Shown piece after piece: positions 7,991 through 15,861 of a stretch of DNA of 64,000 nt. The position numbers and the translations under genes are program-made. Numbering within the stretch: position 1 is the first letter of the stretch; each line of letters starts with the position of its first letter. The DNA is taken from NCBI GenBank assembly GCA_026196775.1, contig JAPHUD010000007.1:1-64000 (forward strand), written 5' to 3'. Below the pieces are notes generated by a model. It did no database searches. It worked only from the letters and a program-made list of their open reading frames with translations, and was not told where the DNA came from. This stretch comes from Flavobacteriales bacterium (GTDB lineage Bacteria; Bacteroidota; Bacteroidia; Flavobacteriales_E; Vicingaceae).

Positions 7991-8323
7991 TTAGTATGAT
8001 TGATAATATTCATTAACTATTTGGGAAATATTTGACAAGCCCATATTGGAGTGTACTGAAAATATACAAAGAAGTTTATGGGATTCGTTGTATTCATCAA
8101 ATAACTCTTTTAGCACATCGGTTACCTGTTCTGTCATCTCATCTATAATAGATGTTGGCAGTATTCCTGCATTATTCTTAAACTCTAAACACATTAGGCA
8201 CGCATACATAACACCTTCCATCTCAATGTCTGGAATAAATAAGTTTGTTGTAAGGTTGTTTGACTTCTTTTTAAAATTTCTTATTAAGTCAGTTTTGAAT
8301 TGGTCTCTAAAATTTGGTAGCAT
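7991..8323 (-). CDS. Hypothetical island protein
   Basis: A 110-residue protein from the ATG at MLPNFRDQFKTD; a TTG three codons upstream would give 113 residues. No signal or membrane segment. The sequence is helical-looking, with a hydrophobic centre (MEGVMYACLMCLEF) and an acidic region (DEMTEQVTDVLKELFDEY). A frame on the opposite strand overlaps it but reads as a low-complexity shadow. It converges on the YfbU terminator. No family is recognised. Confidence 0.5.
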   Translation of the reverse strand: MLPNFRDQFKTDLIRNFKKKSNNLTTNLFIPDIEMEGVMYACLMCLEFKNNAGILPTSIIDEMTEQVTDVLKELFDEYNESHKLLCIFSVHSNMGLSNISQIVNEYYQSY

Positions 8324-8449
8324 ATTTTTCAACTAAATTATTATTGTTGGGCGAAAGGTCTTTTTATTTTTAAGGTTGTAGTGTTTTAAAATTGTGGTAA
8401 AAGTAATGTAAATGATAAAATGGAGAGTATGAAAATCTGTGAATGTTAA

Positions 8450-8812
8450 TTATTCGTTACTATAAACTATAGAATATGGTGTAACCTTTGATTTTAGAAT
8501 TAAATATTCATCACTTACGAATACTTTAACATTATTACCATCATCATCATAGCAAAAAAATAATTTAACTTCATCATTAATACTAACATCATAAACAATT
8601 AAGGAAGCCTTGCCATGAGTGAAATAATTTTTTATTACTATAGATTTATTCGAGTGGAATTCTATTTCCACATCATTTTTAACAGAACCATATTTTTCAG
8701 TTGTAACAGGGTCTATTAAGCTTATTGTATTAAATTTAAATGTAAATGTTGTTTGTGCATTAGTTGATATTCCGAGTATAAATACAAATGCTAAAAGAAA
8801 TATCTTTTTCAT
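8450..8812 (-). CDS. Small secreted protein
   Basis: A 120-residue protein with the signal peptide MKKIFLLAFVFILGISTNAQ. The mature part is about 100 residues, beta-rich by eye (TFTFKFNTISL, VEIEFHSNKSIVI), with an acidic run YDDDGNN. It is the last of three adjacent minus-strand genes that all encode exported proteins, 11 bases after the previous one. The function is unknown. Confidence 0.6.
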   Translation of the reverse strand: MKKIFLLAFVFILGISTNAQTTFTFKFNTISLIDPVTTEKYGSVKNDVEIEFHSNKSIVIKNYFTHGKASLIVYDVSINDEVKLFFCYDDDGNNVKVFVSDEYLILKSKVTPYSIVYSNE

Positions 8813-8823
8813 AATTTGTTGTT

Positions 8824-9255
8824 TTATTTTATAATTTCAAGTAATAATTCAGAACCAAGATAACCACCATAACCTCCTTCACTAGGATTAAAATCATAAT
8901 AAAAAGCTACAGCGTCTGTTGCCATTTCTAAATAAAAAGGAAAACCCTCAGTACTTAATATACTATAAGCTGTAGCTGGAAAACCATTTATTTCTACTTC
9001 ATAAATATTAATGATTTCAGCATATATTACAATAGTATCGTTAGGATTGTTAATTTCTATAACCATACCATTCGCATCAGGTAAAATAGTAATAATTCTT
9101 TGGTTGCCTATATCTTTAGAGGGTACTATATGGAAGTCAGAATCATTTTCCCACACATACTCTCTTAAGACTGTGTATTCCTTTGCAATAATCTCTGATT
9201 GTGCGTACATATTTATACCTATGCCACACAATAATATTAATAATAGATTTTTCAT
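8824..9255 (-). CDS. Secreted hypothetical protein
   Basis: A 143-residue protein with the signal peptide MKNLLLILLCGIGINMYAQ. The mature part carries the stretches VEINGFPATAYSIL and FNPSEGGYGGYLG but no recognised domain. It is the middle gene of the exported trio, 44 bases after the lipoprotein gene and 11 before the next. Such small secreted proteins are unusual cargo for a replication-type island and may alter the host surface, but that is inference. Confidence 0.6.
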   Translation of the reverse strand: MKNLLLILLCGIGINMYAQSEIIAKEYTVLREYVWENDSDFHIVPSKDIGNQRIITILPDANGMVIEINNPNDTIVIYAEIINIYEVEINGFPATAYSILSTEGFPFYLEMATDAVAFYYDFNPSEGGYGGYLGSELLLEIIK

Positions 9256-9299
9256 TATAACTAGGGTTAATTTGTAAAAAGAGGGTATAATACCCTCTA

Positions 9300-9761
9300 T
9301 TATTGTTTAAAGTATCTTACTACTCTTTTATTAAAATTAGGTAGATTCTGTGTTGGAGGAGTTACATAATTCATTTGTAATCCTGATTTACTTATATATT
9401 CTATTGTACCATCATATATAGGATTAGTATTTAAGCAACAGTAAAAATATAGAGATTTAAATTCATCTATAAAATAACTATCTACATAATTTATATTATC
9501 CCAACTATATTGAGTTTGAGTAAACCATACTGTATCTACATAAGCTTCATTATAATATCCTGTAGAAGAAGTATTAAAAGCACTATCTGACACCCATACT
9601 CCAACTATATTAGTTTCTAAGAACTCAATAGTCATATAAGCCATTGGGTCTTCTTGTTGTACTGGTTGTGGTGTGTCTTTCTTGTCATCTTTAGAACAAG
9701 AAGTTGATAAATATGCTGTTGCCGTTATAATAATTAGCATGTAAAGGTTTAGTTTTTTCAT
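9300..9761 (-). CDS. Putative lipoprotein
   Basis: A 153-residue protein with a signal ending in LSTSC, so Cys22 is the probable lipidated residue, followed by SKDDKKDTPQPVQQED, a linker typical of Bacteroidota lipoproteins. The mature domain contains many aromatic residues (QYSWDNINYVDSYF) and a CC pair. There is no known family. It heads the minus-strand trio and is transcribed divergently from the XRE regulator; its promoter lies in the 110-base gap. Confidence 0.65.
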   Translation of the reverse strand: MKKLNLYMLIIITATAYLSTSCSKDDKKDTPQPVQQEDPMAYMTIEFLETNIVGVWVSDSAFNTSSTGYYNEAYVDTVWFTQTQYSWDNINYVDSYFIDEFKSLYFYCCLNTNPIYDGTIEYISKSGLQMNYVTPPTQNLPNFNKRVVRYFKQ

Positions 9762-9808
9762 TGTTATTTAGTTTAGTTGATTAATACCTGTCAAATCATT
9801 TGTTTAGG

Positions 9809-9841
9809 CAAATATATATAATAACCACATACGGTTACAAT
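9809..9841 (-). promoter_or_regulatory. Promoter of the exported trio with possible operator
   Basis: On the minus strand ATTG (9841-9838) and TATATTTG (9816-9809) are 21 bases apart, matching the Bacteroidota promoter. In the spacer lies the inverted repeat TAACC-N6-GGTTA (9822-9837). The divergent XRE gene starts 30 bases to the right, so the XRE protein may bind here; this is inference. Confidence 0.55.
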
Positions 9842-9871
9842 AAAACTGAATAAAATTTGGAGTTTGGCTAA

Positions 9872-10099
9872 ATGAATAAGACCGAATTCAATAGTAAGTT
9901 TGGAGCTTTTGTTAAAAGTAAAAGAGAAAAATTAGGTTTATCTCAATCACAGTTAGCTGCTAGGATTGGTAACAATTATCAAAATATTTCAAGATTAGAG
10001 AGAGGGGAAATTAGTCCAACTTTGTATTGGTGTAGTTTATTAGCTGAAGCTTTTGAAATGGAATTAGATGAACTTATAAGCGATTTTGTTAAAGTTTAG
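9872..10099 (+). CDS. XRE-family HTH regulator
   Basis: A 75-residue protein that is almost all one Cro/C1-type helix-turn-helix: VKSKREKLGLSQSQLAARIG, then NYQNISRLERGEISPTLYW and an acidic tail MELDELISDF. It has no sensor domain. It starts an apparent four-gene plus-strand cassette and is divergent from the lipoprotein trio. It probably controls its own cassette and perhaps the divergent promoter, as small XRE proteins in toxin-antitoxin or defence loci often do. Confidence 0.85.
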   Translation: MNKTEFNSKFGAFVKSKREKLGLSQSQLAARIGNNYQNISRLERGEISPTLYWCSLLAEAFEMELDELISDFVKV

Positions 10100-10137
10100 A
10101 ATATTTATTACTTTTGTCCATCTTAAAGTTCTCGTAC

Positions 10138-10881
10138 ATGGCTACAAAACCTAAATTTAATTCAAAAAAAGCTGTATTTCAAGTTAGATATACGCCTGAT
10201 TTAGAATTTTACAATCAAATGTATTCTCATACAAAGTTATTTTCTAAATACCCCCATTGGGAAACTGATCGCCTGAGACTTACTTTAAAAGATTTTGAAA
10301 AGAGACAAAGCTTAACAATAAAATATGATTCTATTGGTTATGAAACAGATGAATATAAAGAGTCATTAATTAAAGAGAATGTCGATTCAATAGAGGAATA
10401 TGTTAATGGTAAAGAAGCAGGTAAAACAATTACTAGAATAGGTTTTAGAAAGTGGTCTCTTTGTCCCGTTAGCATGGAATTCGAAGATTTAAGGAAGATT
10501 ATGAATTTAAAGTTATTGCAAAAAGACTTTATTAATTTGACAGGTGATGAGTATTCGGATATGACTGCAACAGTTACAGGTAATTATAAGGGGTTAGTTT
10601 ATAGATTACAAGTCGGACCAATAAGAGATATAGAAATTCCTAATTTTATACATTATAATATTGACGCACATATAGATTCTAATTCAATAAAAAAATACAC
10701 TGATATAGCATCTATTTATAGTTCATACCCTAAAGTGTCTATATATATTGATGTAGATATTTATCTAAGTGAAAATGCTATTAAGACAGGTTCTGTAAAA
10801 AATTTCTTTGAGGAATCTACTAAGTTGCATGATATTATAAATAAAAATCTTTTAAACCACATTTTTGACTCAAAAATATAA
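10138..10881 (+). CDS. TIGR04255-like protein
   Basis: A 247-residue soluble protein; the ATG of MATKPKFN is preferred over an upstream TTG. The layout resembles the TIGR04255 family: an opening strand AVFQVRYTPDLEFYN, a central ITRIGFRKWS and a late SIYIDVDIYLSENA before a helical end. The family has no established activity. The match is remembered, not computed, and is tentative. It lies 38 bases after the XRE gene and 2 bases before the next, so it is the second gene of the cassette. Confidence 0.55.
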   Translation: MATKPKFNSKKAVFQVRYTPDLEFYNQMYSHTKLFSKYPHWETDRLRLTLKDFEKRQSLTIKYDSIGYETDEYKESLIKENVDSIEEYVNGKEAGKTITRIGFRKWSLCPVSMEFEDLRKIMNLKLLQKDFINLTGDEYSDMTATVTGNYKGLVYRLQVGPIRDIEIPNFIHYNIDAHIDSNSIKKYTDIASIYSSYPKVSIYIDVDIYLSENAIKTGSVKNFFEESTKLHDIINKNLLNHIFDSKI

Positions 10882-10883
10882 CT

Positions 10884-11474
10884 ATGTTTAAACAAGATAC
10901 ACTTGATATACAGCAACCCAAGGAGAAATTAGGAAAAAATATTACTTTAACTGGTGGTGAGTTTTTAGATAATATTGAAACAGGGCTTATTAATATTGGT
11001 GTAAAAGAAACTTTAATTGAAAAAAAGGAAAATGTCGAGGTAATATCTTCTGGACAAAATAATAAACTTCATGAAATTCCATCAAGAACGGCTATCTATC
11101 AACATATTCAGGATGATGAGGCAGTTAAAATTGTAAGAACTCATTATACTAAGTCTATATTAGATAATTTAGATTGGATTTCTGAAAATTTCGACATGAA
11201 TGAACCTGATTCACTTCCAGTATTTAACGAAATGTTTGCGACAATAAACGAATATATCATTAACTCTCCTAAAGACCCTTTTTCATCTTTACTTCAAGGG
11301 TTATATGAAGGGTTAGTTTTTAATAGTATGTTTTTAAATTTGGAAGCTTGTAATTATATTAATATTTCCAAAATTCTTAAAAATCATAACAATCGAAAAA
11401 ATTTGTCATATAAGGACGTAGATAAAGCATTAATTAAGTTAGAGTCCTTGGGAATTAATTCTACACCATTTTAA
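10884..11474 (+). CDS. Hypothetical protein of the XRE/PIN cassette
   Basis: A 196-residue protein of unknown family. The N-terminal 75 residues are Lys/Glu-rich and probably flexible; the rest looks helical (DDEAVKIVRTHYTKSILDNL, then NLSYKDVDKALIKLESLG). Its stop overlaps the start of the PIN-type gene (TAATG), which implies translational coupling with that gene. This is a common arrangement for an antitoxin or adaptor next to its nuclease, so an inhibitor role is possible, but no motif supports it. Confidence 0.6.
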   Translation: MFKQDTLDIQQPKEKLGKNITLTGGEFLDNIETGLINIGVKETLIEKKENVEVISSGQNNKLHEIPSRTAIYQHIQDDEAVKIVRTHYTKSILDNLDWISENFDMNEPDSLPVFNEMFATINEYIINSPKDPFSSLLQGLYEGLVFNSMFLNLEACNYINISKILKNHNNRKNLSYKDVDKALIKLESLGINSTPF

Positions 11475-12310
11475 TGTCTAAGGTTAAACATTTTTTAGAT
11501 ACAAGTATATTAAGACCAATTCACTCTTCATCTTCAGAGTATAAGAAGTATTTAAATAATAATCTAGGCAAGGATAGATATATCTCACACTATATTCAAA
11601 AAGAATTCGTAAATGGGTTAATAATTCCTATGATGAGTTTTTATTCTCTATTAAGAATGAAGCATATTACTAGTGTTGCAGATGCTTTAAGTGTTTGGAA
11701 TAATAAATTTAATTCTAGAGAACTTAAATCGATTAATGTTTTAGTTGTTAATTTACTAAGCTCGCATTATATTGACCTTAATGATTTAAGAAAAAAGGAT
11801 AGTGCTTCAAAACTTATTGCTGATTACATTAGAAGACTTTTATCACTACTTGAATTAAGGTTCAAATTTATAGGAGTTGATAATAATCTTTGCGTTAAAA
11901 CTAAGTTAGTATTAGATTATGACCTAGATAAACTTGATAATATATTTTCTCAGTATTTAAAAGATTTTAAAAAAAGTGATGATTCCAAAATATGTAATAT
12001 AAATACCTTTTTTAAAACTCATTCTAGCCAAATTGATAAAATCCAAAAATCTACTTTAAATATAGATAAAACAGATAGGTCTGGGTTAGAAAAAATTCAA
12101 AAGAATATAAAAAGCATAAATAATAATATGTCATGCGTAAAATGTGCAAAGTTAGGAGATATGATTATTTCTATTCTTACACCATCTAATATGAGATTAG
12201 AACATACTGATAATTCTTTTGATTATCTAATGGAGCTTCTTGAAAAGACACATTACAAACATCCTTCAGAATTAGCTATTCAAAAAAAGGCAGAGACAGT
12301 TTCTAAATAA
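11474..12310 (+). CDS. Putative PIN-domain-like nuclease
   Basis: A 278-residue protein. The opening FLDTSILR gives the first conserved Asp of PIN nucleases (Asp9). Glu44 follows in the expected second position. The C-terminal part reads KLGDMIISIL (Asp229) and HTDNSFDYL (Asp246), completing the usual acidic quartet. PIN domains cut RNA with divalent metal. At twice the usual size, it has an inserted helical region of about 150 residues and a CVKC pair (Cys221, Cys224) just before the third Asp. It is the last gene of the cassette and its end overlaps the convergent recombinase gene by 8 bases. A toxin or defence effector role is inferred. Confidence 0.65.
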   Translation: MSKVKHFLDTSILRPIHSSSSEYKKYLNNNLGKDRYISHYIQKEFVNGLIIPMMSFYSLLRMKHITSVADALSVWNNKFNSRELKSINVLVVNLLSSHYIDLNDLRKKDSASKLIADYIRRLLSLLELRFKFIGVDNNLCVKTKLVLDYDLDKLDNIFSQYLKDFKKSDDSKICNINTFFKTHSSQIDKIQKSTLNIDKTDRSGLEKIQKNIKSINNNMSCVKCAKLGDMIISILTPSNMRLEHTDNSFDYLMELLEKTHYKHPSELAIQKKAETVSK

Positions 12311-13511
12311 AGAATGTATGCTTTGACATTAACCTAGCATTCTCTTCTTTTGTTATTCTAATATACTTCAAAAAGTTCTTCTCTGTTGTATGTCCAGTTA
12401 TCTGCATGATGCTTAAAGATGGTACTCCTGATTTAAAAGCATTGGTAGCAAATGACCTTCTGGCACAATGGGAACTAACCAACTCATATTTAGGAGACGT
12501 ATATTTGATTACTTGATTACCTTTAGTTTGAGTGATGCTGATTTCTTCGTCTATTCCTGCTAACTTTACTACTTCTTTAATGTATTTATTAAACTTCTGA
12601 TGTGAAAGCATAGGGATATTGCCTCCGTACTTAGTAAGTGCTTGATAAACGAAAGGGTGTACAGGTATAATTACTTCTACTCCTGTTTTCTCTGTAATTA
12701 TTTTAAGTAAAGAATTGTCGTTAATCATATTAGAGAAATTGATTTTATGGTAATCTCCTATACGAACACCAGTAAAGCACCCAACAAGAAAGATATCACG
12801 TACTCTGTCTAAATAATTACCTTTCAAATCTAATTTCCTTATTAACTCTAACTCTTCTAAGTTTAAGTAGATGGTTTCTACCTTTTCACGTATCATCTTA
12901 AAGCCTTTGTTACGGAAAGTTAAGTTAGTGTTTAAACCTTCTTCTGTAGCAACATTCATCCATGCTTTAATATTCTTAATGTGATTACCTATGGTGTTAG
13001 TTGCTAATTCTAAATCAGTTCTACAATAGTCTATAAATGAATGATAAAACTCGTAGTTTACATCATCAAAAGTTACTACCATGTTATGTTTTATTTGGTA
13101 GTCAATTATTTTGTTAATGGTTGTTTGGTTACTCAGAATTGTTCTCATCTTTAACACCCTACCCACCCTTTTAAAGTGCATTTTAGCAAACTCCACTAGC
13201 TCTGTGATGGTTTTTTCTTCCTCTACATTTCTAAGGCTTATATTTAGTTTTGCTCTTAGTTCTTGTGGGGTGCTTATGTCATCTAACTGCATTTCTCTCA
13301 TCACTTTATAAATGATGGTCTTGTAACGGCTTAAAAGGTTGTTTAACTCGATGTTTTCTTTGCCTTTTACAACTTGCTTTTTAATGTCAAAAGTGTTGCT
13401 TGGAATACTAATACCCAAAGAGTATTTAATTCTGTTACCACAAAACATTATATCTGCATACAAATACGATGTTTTGGCTTTTTGTTGTTTTTGTCTAAAT
13501 GTAACTGTCAT
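12303..13511 (-). CDS. Tyrosine recombinase (island integrase)
   Basis: A 402-residue protein from the ATG of MTVTFRQKQQ; upstream in-frame codons give a Cys-rich leader unlike the family, so they are left out. It has an Arm-type N-terminal domain, a SAM-like core-binding domain (about residues 100-190) and a catalytic domain with Arg250 (TGVRIGD), His348 and Arg351 (HCARR), His374 (ITGHT) and the nucleophile Tyr383 (FLKYI). This is the Bacteroidota conjugative transposon and prophage integrase type. It should join and separate the two tRNA-Leu repeats. It sits 144 bases from the right repeat and points into the island. Confidence 0.93.
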   Translation of the reverse strand: MTVTFRQKQQKAKTSYLYADIMFCGNRIKYSLGISIPSNTFDIKKQVVKGKENIELNNLLSRYKTIIYKVMREMQLDDISTPQELRAKLNISLRNVEEEKTITELVEFAKMHFKRVGRVLKMRTILSNQTTINKIIDYQIKHNMVVTFDDVNYEFYHSFIDYCRTDLELATNTIGNHIKNIKAWMNVATEEGLNTNLTFRNKGFKMIREKVETIYLNLEELELIRKLDLKGNYLDRVRDIFLVGCFTGVRIGDYHKINFSNMINDNSLLKIITEKTGVEVIIPVHPFVYQALTKYGGNIPMLSHQKFNKYIKEVVKLAGIDEEISITQTKGNQVIKYTSPKYELVSSHCARRSFATNAFKSGVPSLSIMQITGHTTEKNFLKYIRITKEENARLMSKHTFFI

Positions 13512-13540
13512 AACTGTTAGTTTTATTAGTGAAACAAAAA

Positions 13541-13568
13541 CACAAGAGTAGGTACACGAATAGGGACA
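13541..13568. repeat. Right end-proximal motifs (candidate recombinase arm sites)
   Basis: CACAAGAGT (13541-13549), AGGTACA (13550-13556) and AATAGGGACA (13559-13568), matching the left set. They lie directly upstream of the recombinase start, so binding here could also regulate the recombinase. Confidence 0.55.
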
Positions 13569-13654
13569 CCTATGGACAAATTTTAATGCCAAATAGGTGA
13601 ACTATACGTTTGAAAAGATTTGTTGAGAGAGTGTCTATTTTATGCCAAAATCCT

Positions 13655-13749
13655 ATAGTTGCTTGAGTGGTGGAATTGGTAGACACGCAAGACTTAAAAT
13701 CTTGTGCCCATTAGGGCGTGCGGGTTCAAGTCCCGCCTCGAGTACAAAA
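13655..13749 (+). repeat. Right attachment repeat (attR), 95 bp
   Basis: Perfect copy of 2649-2743, including the whole tRNA-Leu. The five bases after the tRNA form part of the A-run of the following terminator. Confidence 0.92.
13661..13744 (+). tRNA. tRNA-Leu (anticodon UAA), right copy
   Basis: Identical to the left tRNA-Leu at all 84 positions. It has no upstream tRNA partner and no clear TTTG/TAnnTTTG promoter directly before it, so its expression in the integrated state is uncertain. It is followed by a strong terminator. Confidence 0.93.
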
Positions 13750-13782
13750 AAACCTTTTCAGGATTCCTGAAAAGGTTTTTTT
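13746..13782 (+). terminator. Terminator after right tRNA-Leu
   Basis: CCTTTTCAGG pairs with CCTGAAAAGG around ATT, flanked by A and T runs of seven. It is on the chromosomal side of the right repeat and would end the native tRNA-Gly/tRNA-Leu transcript after excision. Confidence 0.92.
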
Positions 13783-13810
13783 GTTTTTGATACTTTCTTC
13801 TATTTTCTAC

Positions 13811-15046
13811 TTACCTCCACAATTTCTCTATAAGCACAGTCCTGTCTTCATATAAGGCTTGTACAATATAAATACCACTAGGCTGATTTTCTAACGAAAC
13901 AAAATAGCTATTGTCGTTATTATTTTCATTAAACACAATTTTACCAGTAATATCATAAACAGCAACGGTTGTTAAAATTTGATTTGGAGAAGTAATTTGG
14001 TAGTTACCATTTCCGAAATTTTGTAGGGTCAACTGATTTTTTTCGATACTTTCAACAGAAGTTACAACTGGAGAAGCTAAAACAATAATGTTTTTAGAAC
14101 TTTGTTCTGTACAGTTGTTATTCGAAGAATTTAACACAATAGTATAATCTCCAACCGAAGTGTACATATAATTCGGATGAGTGGCTGTTGAATTACCTCC
14201 ATCACCAAAATCCCAAGAGTAAGTAGCAGCATTTTGAGATTGGTTAGTTATGTTGACAATTCCTCCTTCACTTAAATAAGTGGTGTCATTATCTAAAATA
14301 AAATCAGCAATAATTTGTGCAGGAGTGTTAATGGTAATGTTCATCTCATCAATAATTCCTTTATTAATACTTCTTACTAAATAAGCCTGAGCAGGTATAT
14401 TATTTATATGTACAGAATCTGTAGTTGCTGATCCTGAGTATAAAACAGTATTATAAAAATCAAGAATTTCGTAATCCCAATTGGTATTGCCATGTTTTAT
14501 TAAACTTATTGTTCCATCACCACTATTAAAACATAATTCGTCTGTAGAGGTTACAGAAAGAGCTGTGGAAATATTAAAGGTAAAAGTGGCAGCTCCTTGT
14601 TGCTGATTAAGAGTAAACACAATAGAGGTGTCGCCTAAAATAGTGTAGTGCGTGTTAGATGAAATATCTGTTAGACTAACCTTGTAGTTAGGGTTTAATG
14701 GAAAAATTTCTTCAATTGTTAAGGTGTAATTACCTGAAACAGGAATATTAGTGTAAATAGTAATGGATTTATCAAAAGAATACTCTGGAAGAGCATTGAT
14801 AGATAACTCTTGTTCGACAGCAATTTGTGTGTAAATAGAAGGAACATTAGTATTAGGACTGAATAGCTTCCAAGCATCGTAAGCACCATCAAAACTTTCA
14901 GAAGCTCCACTTAACATTCTTACTATAGTTTCATCTGTATAGTTGTTTCCACTTATTTTAAACCTAAAAGCATTATTGTTACCTAAGCTATTTATGCCTA
15001 TTAATAAGAACAAAATTGCAAGAAAATGAGAGAATAAATTTTTCAT
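13811..15046 (-). CDS. Secreted PKD-domain protein with T9SS type A sorting domain
   Basis: A 411-residue protein with the signal peptide MKNLFSHFLAILFLLIGINS. Residues about 250-325 form a PKD domain (YSWDFGDGGNST, then YTIVLNSS). The last 80 residues (VAVYDITGKIVF, YFVSLENQPSGIYIVQ, ending LIEKLWR) are a type A T9SS sorting domain, so it is exported through the outer membrane and anchored or released at the surface. The N-terminal 240 residues resemble an uncharacterised domain common before such sorting signals (NNNAFRFKISGN). The function is unknown. Confidence 0.88.
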   Translation of the reverse strand: MKNLFSHFLAILFLLIGINSLGNNNAFRFKISGNNYTDETIVRMLSGASESFDGAYDAWKLFSPNTNVPSIYTQIAVEQELSINALPEYSFDKSITIYTNIPVSGNYTLTIEEIFPLNPNYKVSLTDISSNTHYTILGDTSIVFTLNQQQGAATFTFNISTALSVTSTDELCFNSGDGTISLIKHGNTNWDYEILDFYNTVLYSGSATTDSVHINNIPAQAYLVRSINKGIIDEMNITINTPAQIIADFILDNDTTYLSEGGIVNITNQSQNAATYSWDFGDGGNSTATHPNYMYTSVGDYTIVLNSSNNNCTEQSSKNIIVLASPVVTSVESIEKNQLTLQNFGNGNYQITSPNQILTTVAVYDITGKIVFNENNNDNSYFVSLENQPSGIYIVQALYEDRTVLIEKLWR

Positions 15047-15298
15047 AATTTATATTTTGATAATGATGTAAAAGTAGATAGTAATTATTCTAAACTATAC
15101 GGTATAAATGCTGAAAACCAGATCGGTAAAAACACTTAATGTAATTATAACCAACTAAGTATTTTCACTATTTAAAATCAGGTATTTTACGCTTTTTTCA
15201 AAGCTATATGTGAGTGAACTTTGGGGTATAGATTTTTTATCAAAAACAATAAAGATTTGAAAATTGAAAAACTAATAATAAATTTTAAAGTACTAGAT
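15047..15298. other. Divergent intergenic region
   Basis: About 250 bases between the divergent T9SS protein and small secreted protein genes. It is AT-rich, with no clear hairpin terminator, tRNA or conserved leader. It must hold both promoters, but no confident boxes were identified. Confidence 0.4.
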
Positions 15299-15751
15299 AT
15301 GAAAATTAGCATCCAACTTACTCCATTAAAACAAGCAATTATTGCCTCTATCATCGCAATTTTATTATTGTTTGCTACTAATAAGCTTAGAGCACAGTCG
15401 GTAATTAATAAGGTTAGTTTTGAAGCAACTCCTGAATATGTAGTTAAACAGTTTACTGCAAAGCATATTCAGAATAAGTTTTACTTCAAGTTTTTAATTC
15501 AAGATAATAGAGAAGAAATTAAATATGTATTAGAATCTTCTAATGACGGAGTAAATTTTAATGAAGTAAGCATTAAAGAGGGTGTTAAATCTCCAAATAA
15601 CCAACCATTATTGTATTGCTATATTGTTAATGGCGAAGTTGTAAGGGATAGATTTTTTAGAGTTAAAATTATATCAAATGAAGAAGTTAATTATTCAAAT
15701 TTGTTAGATTTTTCTCCTATAACAAACCAACCATTAGTTGTAAATCAATAA
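15299..15751 (+). CDS. Small secreted beta-sandwich protein
   Basis: A 150-residue protein, taking the ATG of MKISIQLTPLKQ rather than an upstream one that would bury the signal. A hydrophobic helix (ASIIAILLLFA) ends at LRAQS, a signal peptide. The mature domain (YVLESSNDGVNFNEV, RFFRVKIISNEEVNYSN) has the pattern of a fibronectin-like beta domain often found before T9SS sorting domains, although no sorting domain is present. The next gene is a response regulator 110 bases downstream. Confidence 0.65.
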   Translation: MKISIQLTPLKQAIIASIIAILLLFATNKLRAQSVINKVSFEATPEYVVKQFTAKHIQNKFYFKFLIQDNREEIKYVLESSNDGVNFNEVSIKEGVKSPNNQPLLYCYIVNGEVVRDRFFRVKIISNEEVNYSNLLDFSPITNQPLVVNQ

Positions 15752-15861
15752 AAATTCTTTTTCACAAAGAATTGATATTCTGTTAAAAAATTGTATATTG
15801 CGTTATTCAATAGGCAAGGTTAGCTTAATTGTTGAGTTTTAATATATAATTTTTTGCATTT

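Larger units (their letters stand above)
2649..13749. mobile_element. Integrative genomic island inserted at tRNA-Leu(UAA)
   Basis: The island is bounded by two perfect 95-bp copies of the tRNA-Leu region, giving a unit of 11,006 bp. A tyrosine recombinase lies next to the right copy and points inward. Inside are a VapE-like helicase, an RteC-like protein, a YfbU-domain protein, an XRE regulator and cargo genes; there is no housekeeping gene. No phage structural, terminase, relaxase or type IV secretion gene is visible, so mobility probably depends on a helper or on excision alone. Element type (phage satellite or mobilisable island) is inferred. Excision between the repeats would leave tRNA-Gly, one tRNA-Leu and the terminator at 13.75 kb. 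Confidence 0.88.

Noticed and set aside
8046-8336. Plus-strand frame opposite the 110-residue hypothetical gene
   Set aside because: Ser/Ile/Phe-rich low-complexity shadow; the minus-strand frame has better protein-like composition.
2649-13749. Interpretation of the island as a complete prophage or conjugative transposon
   Set aside because: No capsid, portal, terminase, tail, relaxase or type IV secretion genes are visible between the repeats.
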